From Pseudomonadota bacterium (GTDB lineage Bacteria > Pseudomonadota > Gammaproteobacteria > Xanthomonadales > Rhodanobacteraceae), in contig JAFEFS010000097.1 in assembly GCA_018240465.1 (NCBI GenBank), positions 1 to 64,000 of the forward strand: DNA of 64,000 bases. Reading direction: 5' to 3'. The stretch's first letter is position 1, and every line of letters starts with the position of its first letter. Position numbers and translations under genes: made by a program. Under the pieces are notes generated by a model. It was not told the DNA's origin. It did not search any database and was given only the letters and a program-made list of their open reading frames with translations. Shown here piece after piece: positions 10,520-19,144 of this stretch.

Positions 10520-11632
10520 ATGAGCCGCACCGCACTGGCTACCATCCACCTCGGCGCCTTGCGCCGCAACCTCGCGCGCGTGCGCGAGGTTGCGGGCGCG
10601 GCGAAAGTGATGGCCGTGGTCAAGGCCGACGGCTACGGCCACGGCCTCGAACGCGTCGCCCGCGCCTGTGCGGATGCCGATGCGCTCGGCGTCGCCGCGC
10701 TTGGCGACGGGCTGCGCCTGCGTTCGGCGGGCAACCGCCAGCGCATCGTCGTGCTGGCCGGGCCGGACGAGCCGGGCGATCTCGCCGAGTTGCGCCGCCT
10801 CGATCTCGATGCGGTGATCCATCACCAAGCGCAACTGGACTGGCTCGCGGCCGAGCATCCTCTCGCCGGCACTCGCCCGCTGCGCGTCTGGCTCAAGATC
10901 GATACCGGCATGCATCGCCTCGGTTTCGATTCGAGTGGCATTGTGGAAATTCATGCAAAGCTGCGGGCGCTGCCGAACATCGACGCCGACATCGTGCTGA
11001 TGACGCATTTCGCGGCATCCGACGAATTCGGCAATGACCTGACTGCCACGCAGATCGCGCGTTTCGAGCAGGCGAGCGCCGAACTGGCCGGCGCGCGCGC
11101 GCTGGCGAACTCGGCCGGTCTGCTCGGTTGGCCGGCATCGTTCTCTGCCGGAACTGGGCATGCGGAAAACTGGGTGCGTGTCGGCGGCCTGCTGTACGGC
11201 CTGTCCGTGGTCGCGGGCAAGAGCGGCGCCGATCTCGGTTTCGAGCCGGCGATGACGCTGTCGACGCGCCTGATTTCGGTCAAGCAGGTAGGGAAGGGCG
11301 AATGCATCGGCTACGCTGCTACCTGGGAGTGTCCCGAAGACATGACCATCGGCGTTGCCGCGATCGGCTACGGCGACGGCTACCCGCGCAGCGCGCAACC
11401 CGGCACGCCGGTGCTTGTCGACGGCAGGCCCGCGGCCATCGTCGGCCGCGTATCAATGGACCTGATCACGATCGATCTGCGCAACGTTCCCGGCGCCCGG
11501 GTCGGCGACCGGGTGACTTTGTGGGGTCGCGATCTGCCGGTCGAAACGATCGCCGCGCATGCCGGCACGATCAGCTACGACCTCACCTGCGGCATGACCC
11601 GTCGCGTGCTGTTCGTCGAGGACGACACCTAG
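10520..11632 (+). CDS. alr: Alanine racemase
   Basis: A 370-residue PLP enzyme interconverting L- and D-alanine for peptidoglycan. The PLP lysine is K35 in VVKADGYGHG, and the catalytic tyrosine lies in the GECIGYAATW segment of the C-terminal beta domain, followed by GYGDGYPR and GRVSMD. The length fits the family. It begins 165 bases after dnaB; the gap shows no gene. Confidence 0.96.
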   Translation: MSRTALATIHLGALRRNLARVREVAGAAKVMAVVKADGYGHGLERVARACADADALGVAALGDGLRLRSAGNRQRIVVLAGPDEPGDLAELRRLDLDAVIHHQAQLDWLAAEHPLAGTRPLRVWLKIDTGMHRLGFDSSGIVEIHAKLRALPNIDADIVLMTHFAASDEFGNDLTATQIARFEQASAELAGARALANSAGLLGWPASFSAGTGHAENWVRVGGLLYGLSVVAGKSGADLGFEPAMTLSTRLISVKQVGKGECIGYAATWECPEDMTIGVAAIGYGDGYPRSAQPGTPVLVDGRPAAIVGRVSMDLITIDLRNVPGARVGDRVTLWGRDLPVETIAAHAGTISYDLTCGMTRRVLFVEDDT

Positions 11633-12010
11633 GCCGCGCAGGCGCCTCCGCTCGCTGCAATTTGCGTGGACGGCCGCAGGCGCGAAGGAAAAATGCGCGG
11701 CAAATCACACCAATGGGCGGAGCCAGTCCGCTTGAATTGGGCGCCAAATATGCGATGGTGCAGGCCTCGGGGGCGAAACGGGGCCGACCGCACCACCGGC
11801 GGTGGACGATGCAGCCCGCGCCGGCAATGCACGAAGCAGGCCGACGCCGGCAGCACACCGGCGCAGGCGACAGCAGGCGTCCGTCGGTGGCGTGGCCGGC
11901 TTTCGCGGCGCATGGCGTGTGGATCCGGGGGCAGGGCCGCAGACCGGGGCGAAGGCAGGGGTTTTGCGTCCGTCCGGCGATCTTTCTTTCCATCCAATGA
12001 GGAGAAGAAC
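11633..12010. other. Intergenic region with no recognised gene
   Basis: 378 GC-rich bases between alr and the small secreted protein. Open frames exist on both strands but are Arg/Pro/Ala-rich composition artefacts with no recognisable domain. A purine-rich ribosome binding site (GGAGAAG, 12001-12007) sits at the right end for the next gene. No clear terminator for alr was found. Confidence 0.6.
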
Positions 12011-12517
12011 ATGAACACGGCAACACGATTGGGCAAATTCCGTCTCGGTGCCGGCGCGCTGGCATTCGCCTGCGCCTCGTTCGCTGCCGCCGCCGGCGGC
12101 GCAAGCGGCAGCATCGACTACGCGCACAAGAACGCGGCAGTGAAATACGCCTGGCTGATCGAGGGCCCCGACGACATGCAGCCGGGCAAGACGCTGCGCC
12201 GCCTGTATTTCTCCGCGACCGACATCGGCGCGAAGCTGGCCGCCTGCGCGAGCCTGTCGTGCGCGGACGGAAGCGTGAGCGAGGGAGCGACGATCGATTT
12301 CGCCAAGGACGCGCGCCATCTCGGTTACTGGGTCGTGCTCAACGGCCAGAAGGTCCAGTATTCGGGCGGCACCGAGCCGGCGGCGTTCACGATCAAGACC
12401 GATGCGCGCGACCGCCTCGCCGGACACGTGCACATCGACGATGCGGCGGCCGGCGGCGCGAAGATCGACGCGGATTTCGACGCAGCCCTGCTCAAGAGCG
12501 TGACGTCGGCGCATTGA
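12011..12517 (+). CDS. Small secreted protein of unknown function
   Basis: A 168-residue protein with a Sec signal peptide (ATRLGKFRLGAGALAFACASFAAAA; cleavage likely near residue 27). The mature part is probably beta-rich and contains a two-cysteine loop (AACASLSCADGS) that could form a disulfide. It ends with alternating short strands (KIDADFDAAL). No family is recognised. The GGAGAAG ribosome binding site at 12001-12007 fixes the ATG at 12011; a longer in-frame extension is not needed. radA follows after 56 bases. Confidence 0.75.
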   Translation: MNTATRLGKFRLGAGALAFACASFAAAAGGASGSIDYAHKNAAVKYAWLIEGPDDMQPGKTLRRLYFSATDIGAKLAACASLSCADGSVSEGATIDFAKDARHLGYWVVLNGQKVQYSGGTEPAAFTIKTDARDRLAGHVHIDDAAAGGAKIDADFDAALLKSVTSAH

Positions 12518-12573
12518 GCGTCGAGGCGGCGGCGTCGCGTCGAATGAGACCCGACGCCGTCTACAATGCGCGC

Positions 12574-13947
12574 ATGGCCAAAGCAAAGACAGCATACGTC
12601 TGCAACCAGTGCGGCGCCGAATACTCGAAATGGCAGGGCCAGTGCGAGTCCTGCGGCGCATGGAACACCTTGTCCGAGTTCGTGGTCGAGCCGGCGGCGA
12701 AGAGCGGCGCGGTGCGGCGCGCGGGCTACGCCGGCGCGGGCGATGCGGCGAAGATCCTCGCGTTGACCGACGTTGCCGCCGAAGCGGAGACGCGCGTGCG
12801 CGTCGGCATCGGCGAACTCGACCGCGTGCTCGGCGGCGGCCTCGTCGAAGGCTCGGTCGTGCTCGTCGGCGGCGACCCGGGCATCGGCAAGTCGACGCTG
12901 CTGCTGCAGACGCTCGGCGCGCTCGGCGCGCGCCTGCGCACGCTGTACGTGTCGGGCGAGGAGTCGCTCGCTCAGATCGCCGCGCGTGCGCAGCGCCTCG
13001 GCCTGCCGCTGGAGCCGCTGCGCTGCCTCGCCGAAACCTGCGTCGAGCGCATCGTCGAGCATGCGCAGAAGGATGCCCCGCGCGCGCTCGTGATCGATTC
13101 GATCCAGACGGTCTGGACCGAAACGCTGACCGCGGCGCCCGGCTCGGTCAGCCAGGTGCGCGAGTCGGCCGCGCGCCTGGTGCGCTACGCCAAGGAGACC
13201 GGCACGAGCATCTTCCTCGTCGGCCATGTGACCAAGGAGGGCGGCATCGCGGGCCCGCGCGTGCTCGAACACATGGTCGACGCCGTGCTTTACTTCGAAG
13301 GCGAGTCCGGTTCGCGTTTCCGCGTGCTGCGCGCATTCAAGAACCGCTTCGGCGCGGTGAACGATCTCGGCGTGTTCGCGATGGGCGACAAGGGGCTGCG
13401 CGAGGTGCCGAATCCGTCGGCGATCTTCCTCTCGGCGCACAGTGCGCCGACGCCGGGCAGCGCCGTCATGGTGACGCGCGAAGGTACGCGGCCGCTGCTC
13501 GTCGAGGTGCAGGCGCTGGTCGATCAATCCTCGCTCGGCAATCCGCGTCGCGTCGCGCTCGGCCTCGAACAGAACCGGCTCGCGATGCTGCTCGCCGTGC
13601 TGCACCGGCACGGCGGCATCGCGGTCTACGACCAGGACGTCTTCGTCAACGTCGTCGGCGGCATCCGCGTGCAGGAAACGGCGGCCGACCTGCCGGTGCT
13701 GCTCGCAGTGCTGTCGAGTTTCCGCGACCGGCCGCTGCCGGAGAAACTCGTTGCGTTCGGCGAAGTCGGCTTGTCGGGCGAGATCCGTCCCGTGCCGAAC
13801 GGCGAGGAACGCCTGCGCGAAGCGGCGACGCACGGATTCCTCAAGGCGATCGTGCCGAAGGCGAACGCGCCGAAGAAGGCGAAGATCGGCGAGATGGAGA
13901 TCGTCGCGGTCGAGCGCCTCGCAGAAGCGCTCGCCGCAGTGGACTGA
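12574..13947 (+). CDS. radA: DNA repair protein RadA
   Basis: A 457-residue RecA-like branch-migration ATPase for recombination intermediates. An N-terminal C4 zinc finger (C10, C13, C24, C27) is followed by Walker A GDPGIGKST (100-108), the RadA-specific KNRFG motif in the second half and a C-terminal Lon-like domain (GEVGLSGEIRPV). The ATG at 12574 gives MAKAKTAYVC. An in-frame ATG at 12544 would add ten residues but lacks the usual N-terminus. Confidence 0.97.
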   Translation: MAKAKTAYVCNQCGAEYSKWQGQCESCGAWNTLSEFVVEPAAKSGAVRRAGYAGAGDAAKILALTDVAAEAETRVRVGIGELDRVLGGGLVEGSVVLVGGDPGIGKSTLLLQTLGALGARLRTLYVSGEESLAQIAARAQRLGLPLEPLRCLAETCVERIVEHAQKDAPRALVIDSIQTVWTETLTAAPGSVSQVRESAARLVRYAKETGTSIFLVGHVTKEGGIAGPRVLEHMVDAVLYFEGESGSRFRVLRAFKNRFGAVNDLGVFAMGDKGLREVPNPSAIFLSAHSAPTPGSAVMVTREGTRPLLVEVQALVDQSSLGNPRRVALGLEQNRLAMLLAVLHRHGGIAVYDQDVFVNVVGGIRVQETAADLPVLLAVLSSFRDRPLPEKLVAFGEVGLSGEIRPVPNGEERLREAATHGFLKAIVPKANAPKKAKIGEMEIVAVERLAEALAAVD

Positions 13948-13962
13948 ACGGATGGAGTTCGG

Positions 13963-15093
13963 TTACGGCGTATCGGGGCCTCCGGGTACTTTGCAGCAGG
14001 TCGCGGTGGCCCCGGCATAGTTGTTCACGGTATTGCCATAGAACTCGCAGGTCCAGGCGCCGCCGTTTTGGTAGCTCGAAACCAGCCGCGTGTCTCCCAT
14101 CAAGCCGCCCGGCGATGAATAGCACGATCCCCCCGTAACCGTGTAACCGGATGGGCAGCTTGGCGACGTAATGGTGAAGCCTGCGCCATTGCCGTTGGTC
14201 GCCGAGTTGTTGACTTGCGTGCATGCGAGCGGCGTCGGATTCGGCGCCACGAACGCGCCGACGACGTCGACGACGACTTGCGTTTCGGTGGAGGCGAACA
14301 CGTCGAAGTAGAGGTTGGTTGTCGTCATTGGCAGAATGCCGGCGTTGGCAACGATTTCGTTCGGGTTGTAGTTCATCCAACTGCTCACCGGAGTGGTGCC
14401 GTCCGGATAGACCTGCAGATAGGCGCCGTCCACGCCGGAGTAACCCATGGAGACGACGGTGACATTGACCGCGAGCGCGGCCGGTGGGTTGTTGTTGATG
14501 CCGAAGTAGGCGCTGTACGCGTTGCAGGTGCCGCCTTGGGCCGCGGCGGTGTTCACGCCGAATTTCCGCGAGGTTGCGGCGAGTATCGGACCGCCGCCGC
14601 CGCTGGCGCGGGTATCGACCAGGCGGCACGATGCGTAGATCGGAATGTAGGTCAGGTCGTAGTGATCGGTTCCGAGCGAATCGGGGGTGACGGCGGTGGT
14701 TCCGGACCGATCGGAGGTCAGGTTCTGCTGCCCGGCCGCGCTGGCCGCGCCGGCGGCGGCCAGCGCATCGCGTGCCGTCGCGGCCGCCGCCACCTGGTCG
14801 AAGCTCGTCTCCGGACTTTGCATCAGCGAATTGAGCAGGTCGATGCGCCAGGCATCCGTCAGTCCTTCGGCGGCTGCCCGGGACGTGAAGCCCTGCACGA
14901 CGCGTTGGGCATGCGCCAGCTTTTGCTGCGCCGCCGCCAGCGCGGCGGCGTACTTCGGCGCGCTTGTGCCGGGCGAACGGGTGGCCGGGCCGGAAGGCGC
15001 GGCGGTTTGCGCACCTTGCGCCGGTGCGCAAGCCATGGAAACGGCCAAGGTCAAGGCCGAGAGCGTCAAACAATTGGTCGAATTCGATTGCAT
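13963..15093 (-). CDS. Secreted surface-type protein with a VDTR-type beta domain
   Basis: A 376-residue protein with a Sec signal peptide (residues 1 to about 28). An Ala/Gln/Arg helical segment (60-150) is followed by a beta domain starting YIPIYASCRLVDTRAS and continuing through ALAVNVTVVSMG, AYLQVYPDGTTPVSS, NYNPNEIVANAG and QVVVDVVGAF. The order 'DTR ... LNVT ... YLTVYPxGT ... NY..g..vaN ... vDVvGyF' is that of a beta-rich repeat I know from secreted actinobacterial and xanthomonad proteins. A Cys-rich tail (CPSGYTVTGGSCYSS, WTCEFYG, ATCCKV) looks disulfide-bonded. Probable extracellular adhesin or enzyme accessory; function unknown. The ATG at 15093 precedes the signal peptide directly, so longer upstream extensions are unlikely. 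Confidence 0.78.
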   Translation of the reverse strand: MQSNSTNCLTLSALTLAVSMACAPAQGAQTAAPSGPATRSPGTSAPKYAAALAAAQQKLAHAQRVVQGFTSRAAAEGLTDAWRIDLLNSLMQSPETSFDQVAAAATARDALAAAGAASAAGQQNLTSDRSGTTAVTPDSLGTDHYDLTYIPIYASCRLVDTRASGGGGPILAATSRKFGVNTAAAQGGTCNAYSAYFGINNNPPAALAVNVTVVSMGYSGVDGAYLQVYPDGTTPVSSWMNYNPNEIVANAGILPMTTTNLYFDVFASTETQVVVDVVGAFVAPNPTPLACTQVNNSATNGNGAGFTITSPSCPSGYTVTGGSCYSSPGGLMGDTRLVSSYQNGGAWTCEFYGNTVNNYAGATATCCKVPGGPDTP

Positions 15094-15369
15094 GATCTTG
15101 CTCCTGATGGTTGAGGTACCAAGCTGGGTTGACCGGCGTCCCGTTCCACGACAGAGGTTTTCCTTCGCCGCGGGTGGCCTGCCTGCCCTGGAACGACGGA
15201 GAAACCCGCGGCACGGGATCCGTTGCCGGTGCGCGAAGACGATCGACGTCCTCCACAGGGGGTTACGCCGTCCGGAGCCGATTACTGACATGGCGGTGCT
15301 TGCGGCACGGATTCCCGCGCAAGCACCGCACCGTTGCTTCCGTCGGCGCGGGCTTCGCTCGCAGGGTTA

Positions 15370-15744
15370 TTACCGGCGCGATTCGAGGAAATTCTTCAGC
15401 ACGATCGCGTGGTTGTGTGTCTCGTCTTTCGCGGCATAGACGAGCGTGACGGGCGTCTGCGCGAGGATCCGGTCCATCTGCGCGACTGCCGCGGTGTTCG
15501 ACTTCAGTTCCGCGTCATAGCGCCGCCTGAATTCGGCGAAACGCGCCGGGTCGTGGCCGAACCAGACGCGCAGCGCCGGACTCGGCGCGATCTCCTTGAG
15601 CCAAAGATCGACATGCGCGGCGTCCTTGCCCAGTCCGCGCGGCCAGAGGCGATCGACGAGGATGCGATACCCGTCGTCCTCGTCCGGCGCGGCGTAGGCG
15701 CGTTTGATCGCGATGGCGTGGCGGTGCGCGGGCATGCCCGCCAT
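15370..15744 (-). CDS. DUF488 family protein (YeaO-like)
   Basis: A 124-residue soluble protein with the DUF488 hallmarks RILVDRLWPRGL, WLKEIAPSPALRVWFGHDP and TLVYAAKDETHNHAIVLKNFL. Family members are small cytoplasmic proteins of unresolved function. ATGs at 15744 and 15735 are both possible starts. The cytochrome-assembly-like gene ends at 15749, five bases beyond this start, but it is transcribed in the same direction, so the two may be co-transcribed with that gene first. Confidence 0.88.
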   Translation of the reverse strand: MAGMPAHRHAIAIKRAYAAPDEDDGYRILVDRLWPRGLGKDAAHVDLWLKEIAPSPALRVWFGHDPARFAEFRRRYDAELKSNTAAVAQMDRILAQTPVTLVYAAKDETHNHAIVLKNFLESRR

Positions 15745-15748
15745 CGTA

Positions 15749-16546
15749 CTACTGCACTCGCTTGAGAACGACTTCCAGCACGAAGCGGCTGCCGAAGAAC
15801 GCGAGCAGCAGCAACAGCATGCCGATCAGCGTCAGGTTGACTGCGCGGCGGCCGCGCCAGCCATGGCGCCAGCGCCCGAACAGCAGGGCGCCGAACACGA
15901 GCCACGCGGCGATCGACAGGATCGTCTTGTGCGCGAGATGCTGGTCGAACAGGTTGGTGACGAACAGGATGCCCGTGATCAGGGTCAGCGTGAGCAGGAC
16001 GAAGCCCGCGCCGATCAGGCGGAACATCAGCGCTTCGGTCAGGGTCAGCGGCGGCAGCGTGCGCACGAGGCCGTCGAAGCGGCGCGCGTGCAGCGCGCGT
16101 TCCTGCAGCGCGAGCAGGATCGCGAGCACGGCGGCGATGCTGAGCACGCTGTAGCCGAGCAGGGCGAAGATCACATGCAGTTTGATCTGCCACTCCATCG
16201 TCATCGGTTGCGTCGACGGGGCCAGAAACGCATCGACCCCGAGCAGCAAGGATGCGAGCGGGAACACGATCACGCCCAGCGTCGCTACCGGCCGGCTCAG
16301 GTTGACGATGAGGCACAGCGCGGCGATGCAGGCCGCGACCAGGGACAATGCGGCGAAGAAGTGCAGATCCACGCCGCCGCGATGTGCGCCGAGCAGGGCG
16401 GCGAAATGCAGCACGACCGCAAATGCGCCGAAACCCAGCCCGACCGCGCGCGGCTGAGCCTGGCGGTGCAGCAGGGGCAGGGAGAGAATCGCCGCGGCGA
16501 TGAGGTACAGCGCGGTGGCGAGCAGGGAGGAGATCGTGATGAACAT
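15749..16546 (-). CDS. Cytochrome c assembly (CcmC/HemX/YpjD-like) membrane protein
   Basis: A 265-residue inner-membrane protein with about eight helices. The conserved region EWQIKLHVIFALLGYSVLSIAAV contains a haem-type His, and a later HKTILSIAAW supplies a second. It is the YpjD/HemX branch usually found next to ffh, as here (divergent). Whether it handles haem is not known from sequence. The ATG at 16546 is used; longer frames upstream are low-complexity. Confidence 0.88.
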   Translation of the reverse strand: MFITISSLLATALYLIAAAILSLPLLHRQAQPRAVGLGFGAFAVVLHFAALLGAHRGGVDLHFFAALSLVAACIAALCLIVNLSRPVATLGVIVFPLASLLLGVDAFLAPSTQPMTMEWQIKLHVIFALLGYSVLSIAAVLAILLALQERALHARRFDGLVRTLPPLTLTEALMFRLIGAGFVLLTLTLITGILFVTNLFDQHLAHKTILSIAAWLVFGALLFGRWRHGWRGRRAVNLTLIGMLLLLLAFFGSRFVLEVVLKRVQ

Positions 16547-16663
16547 CCGCCAAGTGTCGCATATCGCGTTGGCCGTGCCACGCGCCCGGCAGCCCGGTCG
16601 CGGACTGTCCATCGGCCGGGCGTGATCGATAGCGCCACGGGAGCGGTCGGGGCGATCAGCCAG

Positions 16664-16669
16664 TATAAT
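16664..16669 (+). promoter_or_regulatory. Probable -10 element (TATAAT) of ffh
   Basis: A perfect TATAAT lies 30 bases before the ffh ATG. No good -35 is seen at the expected spacing, so this is a partial promoter call. Confidence 0.45.
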
Positions 16670-16699
16670 CCGCGGCTCGCTTCCATCCCGGCAAGACCC

Positions 16700-18085
16700 A
16701 TGTTCGAATCCCTGAGCCAACGCCTTTCCACCACGATCGAGCGCCTGCGCGGTCGCGCGCGGCTGACCGACGCGAACATCCGCGAGGCACTGCGCGAGGT
16801 GCGCATCGCGCTGCTCGAAGCGGACGTGGCGCTGCCCGTGGTGCAGGCGCTGATCCAGCGCATCCAGGTGCGCGCGGTCGGGCAGGAGGTGTTGAAGAGC
16901 CTGTCGCCGGGACAGACGCTGGTCAAGGTCGTGCGCGACGAGCTGACCGCGGTGATGGGTTCGGTCAACACCGACCTGAACCTTGCCGCCGCGCCGCCGG
17001 CGATCGTGCTGATGGCCGGCTTGCAGGGCGCCGGCAAGACGACGACGGTGGCCAAGCTCGCCAGGTTCCTCAAGGACCGCAGGAAGAAAAAGGTCATGGT
17101 CGTCAGCGCCGACGTGTATCGCCCGGCGGCGATCGAGCAGTTGCGCACGCTGGCCGAACAGGTCGATGTGTTGTTCCATCCGAGTACGAGCGATGAGGAT
17201 CCGGTCGCGATCGCGCGGGGCGCGCTCGATGCAGCGAAGAAGAATTTCGCCGACGTGCTGCTGGTCGACACCGCGGGTCGTCTCGCGATCAATGCGCAGA
17301 TGATGGACGAGATCAAGCGCCTGCACGCGGCGCTGAATCCGATCGAGACCCTGTTCGTGGTCGATGCGATGACCGGCCAGGACGCGGCGAACACGGCCAA
17401 GGCCTTCGCCGAAGCGCTGCCGCTGACCGGCGTCGTGCTGACCAAGACCGACGGCGATGCGCGCGGCGGCGCGGCGTTGAGCGTGCGCTACATCACCGGG
17501 CGCCCGATCAAGTTCATCGGCGTGTCGGAAAAACCCGATGGCCTCGATGCGTTTCATCCGGACCGCATCGCCCAGCGCATCCTCGGCATGGGTGACGTGC
17601 TCTCACTGGTCGAACAGGTCGAGCAGAACGTCGACAAGGAAAAGGCGCAGAAGCTTGCCGAGAAAGTGATGAAGGGCAAGCGCTTCGACATGAACGACAT
17701 GCGCGACCAGTTGCAGCAGATGGTGTCGATGGGCGGCTTGGCCTCGCTGATGGACAAGCTGCCCGGTGTCGGCAACCTGCCCGATGCGGTGAAGTCGAAG
17801 GTCAACGACAAGGAAGTCCACCGCATGATCGCCATCGTCAACTCGATGACGAAGAAGGAGCGCCGTCACCCCGACCTGTTGAATGGTTCACGGCGGGCGC
17901 GCGTGGCGAAGGGCTCGGGTACCCAGCCGGCCGACGTCAACCGCCTGCTCAAGCAGTACATGCAGATGGAAAAAATGATGTCGAAGATGGGCGCGGGCGG
18001 GATGAAAGGCCTGATGCGGCAGATGGGTGCGGCGATGAAGGGCATGGGCGGCGGTGGAATGCCTCCCGGAGGGCTGATGCGCTGA
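16700..18085 (+). CDS. ffh: Signal recognition particle protein Ffh
   Basis: A 461-residue GTPase that with 4.5S RNA targets membrane proteins to FtsY/SecYEG. The N domain (1 to about 90) is followed by the G domain with P-loop GLQGAGKTTT (107-116), DTAGR and TKTDGDARGG, then the Met-rich M domain ending MKGMGGGGMPPGGLMR. The ATG at 16700 gives the normal MFESLSQRLS. In many relatives ffh directly precedes rpsP; here the rpsP operon is 33 kb away. Confidence 0.97.
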   Translation: MFESLSQRLSTTIERLRGRARLTDANIREALREVRIALLEADVALPVVQALIQRIQVRAVGQEVLKSLSPGQTLVKVVRDELTAVMGSVNTDLNLAAAPPAIVLMAGLQGAGKTTTVAKLARFLKDRRKKKVMVVSADVYRPAAIEQLRTLAEQVDVLFHPSTSDEDPVAIARGALDAAKKNFADVLLVDTAGRLAINAQMMDEIKRLHAALNPIETLFVVDAMTGQDAANTAKAFAEALPLTGVVLTKTDGDARGGAALSVRYITGRPIKFIGVSEKPDGLDAFHPDRIAQRILGMGDVLSLVEQVEQNVDKEKAQKLAEKVMKGKRFDMNDMRDQLQQMVSMGGLASLMDKLPGVGNLPDAVKSKVNDKEVHRMIAIVNSMTKKERRHPDLLNGSRRARVAKGSGTQPADVNRLLKQYMQMEKMMSKMGAGGMKGLMRQMGAAMKGMGGGGMPPGGLMR

Positions 18086-18149
18086 TCCACGGCTTCGCCG
18101 CTTTCGTTCGTCACTTCAGCTTGCGCCGAAATGCCGAATCCGGGATGGT

Positions 18150-18542
18150 TCAGCCCTCGGCGACGACCGTGCCCTGATGGAAGACGATCTTCCATCCCTC
18201 CTCCGTTCGGCGCCAGATCGACGCACGGCGCGTGATGCGTTGCTCCTGCCGCAATGTGTAAGTGACGAGATAGTTGTCCGCTGCAATCTCGGCGCAATGG
18301 AAGTCGCGTACATCCCATTCGTCGTCGCCTGGATTGTGTCCGCGCTCCTCGAGCACATCGAGAACGTACTCGCGCGAATAGCGCCGGCCCGAGGCGCCGA
18401 TTTCCCAGAACGCCGCATCGGTCATGCGCTCGAAATCGGCGCGGGTCATGCCGAATTCGGGGTGATGGAAGACCGGTTCGCGCGATCGGAGTTCCGCGAG
18501 AACGGGCTCAATCTCTGCCGTGGTGACGAGTTCGGGTTCCAT
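18150..18542 (-). CDS. NTF2-like (SnoaL/DUF4440-type) protein
   Basis: A 130-residue protein with the small cone fold pattern: a helix with AEIEPVLAELRSREPVFHHPEF, then strands including DNYLVTYTLRQEQ and a C-terminal GWKIVFHQGTVV. DUF4440 proteins have that same order and the final FHQGT-type strand. Reported roles range from polyketide cyclases to small-molecule binding; none is indicated here. The ATG at 18542 (MEPELVTT) is chosen over a longer Cys/Arg-rich extension. It converges with ffh. Confidence 0.75.
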   Translation of the reverse strand: MEPELVTTAEIEPVLAELRSREPVFHHPEFGMTRADFERMTDAAFWEIGASGRRYSREYVLDVLEERGHNPGDDEWDVRDFHCAEIAADNYLVTYTLRQEQRITRRASIWRRTEEGWKIVFHQGTVVAEG

Positions 18543-18676
18543 GGCTACGTCGTGATATGGCCGCTGCGCCAGTTGCTGCAATCTTCGGCAAATCGGCGCT
18601 GCGGTCAAGCGCGGCGTTGCGGGGCCGCAACCCATGGACGGCAATTCGAGAGCAGCGGCTGCATTTTTCTGATTTC

Positions 18677-18698
18677 ATGTATTAGTGCACTATTACAT
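18677..18698. promoter_or_regulatory. Near-perfect palindrome: candidate operator for the TrpR-like regulator
   Basis: 22 bases that match their own reverse complement at all but one symmetric pair (20 of 22 positions), centred on TAGTGCACTA. It lies 34 bases before the TrpR-like ATG and overlaps a plausible -10 (TATTAC, 18691-18696). TrpR binds CTAG-centred palindromes, so a related regulator could bind this one and repress its own gene and the his operon. Confidence 0.6.
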
Positions 18699-18732
18699 TG
18701 ATTTGCGCTTTCCGATCTGCTAGCCTGCACCC

Positions 18733-19092
18733 ATGAAACGCAAGCAGATCGATCCCGAAACCACCAAGGAGTCAGCCGAAGACAACCTGTGCCGGGCGCT
18801 GCTGGCCATGCGCGGCATCGGCGAGATGCGCTCGTTCCTGCGCGATCTGTGCACGCCGGCAGAGCTCGAGGCGCTGATCGATCGTTGGCGCGTGGTGCCG
18901 TATCTGCTCGACGGCATGGCTTATCGCGAGATCCACGAACGCACCGGGGTCAGCGTGACCACGGTCGGGCGCGTGGCGCGCTTCCTCGCCGAGGGCAACG
19001 GCGGATATCGCGCCGCGATCGAGCACCATGCGGTGCCTTCGTTGCGCAAGCGCGGTCGACCCGCGAAGACGCCCGCCAGGAAAACCGTTTGA
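18733..19092 (+). CDS. TrpR-related (YerC/YecD-family) transcriptional regulator, probable his regulator
   Basis: A 119-residue small HTH protein: helical N-terminus (AEDNLCRALLAMRGIGEM), then DRWRVVPYLLDGMAYREIHERTGVSVTTVGRVARFL (about 51-84), a TrpR-type helix-turn-helix, and a basic tail ending KRGRPAKTPARK. YerC/YecD proteins are known as TrpR-superfamily members often beside his genes. It directly precedes hisG with an intrinsic terminator-like hairpin between them. That it senses histidine or an intermediate is inference from context. Confidence 0.88.
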   Translation: MKRKQIDPETTKESAEDNLCRALLAMRGIGEMRSFLRDLCTPAELEALIDRWRVVPYLLDGMAYREIHERTGVSVTTVGRVARFLAEGNGGYRAAIEHHAVPSLRKRGRPAKTPARKTV

Positions 19093-19100
19093 TCGGGACG

Positions 19101-19128
19101 GGCGGGCAGGAAGCCCGCCTTTCTTTTT
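19101..19128 (+). terminator. Intrinsic terminator-like hairpin between the regulator and hisG
   Basis: GGCGGGC, loop AGGAA, GCCCGCC, then TTTCTTTTT. Only 16 bases separate its T-tract from the hisG ATG, too little for a complete promoter downstream. Either it partially terminates and his genes are expressed by read-through, or it is a conditional attenuator. Confidence 0.75.
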
Positions 19129-19144
19129 GCCGAGATAGCAGAAG

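Noticed and set aside
8978..11398. Long antisense open frame opposite dnaB and alr
   Set aside because: Antisense to two certain genes with no recognisable domain.
11633..12010. Possible small genes on either strand between alr and the small secreted protein
   Set aside because: All frames are low-complexity and lack a supporting ribosome binding site or domain.
18733..19144. Classic his attenuator with a His-rich leader peptide
   Set aside because: No short frame rich in His codons is seen before hisG, only the terminator-like hairpin.
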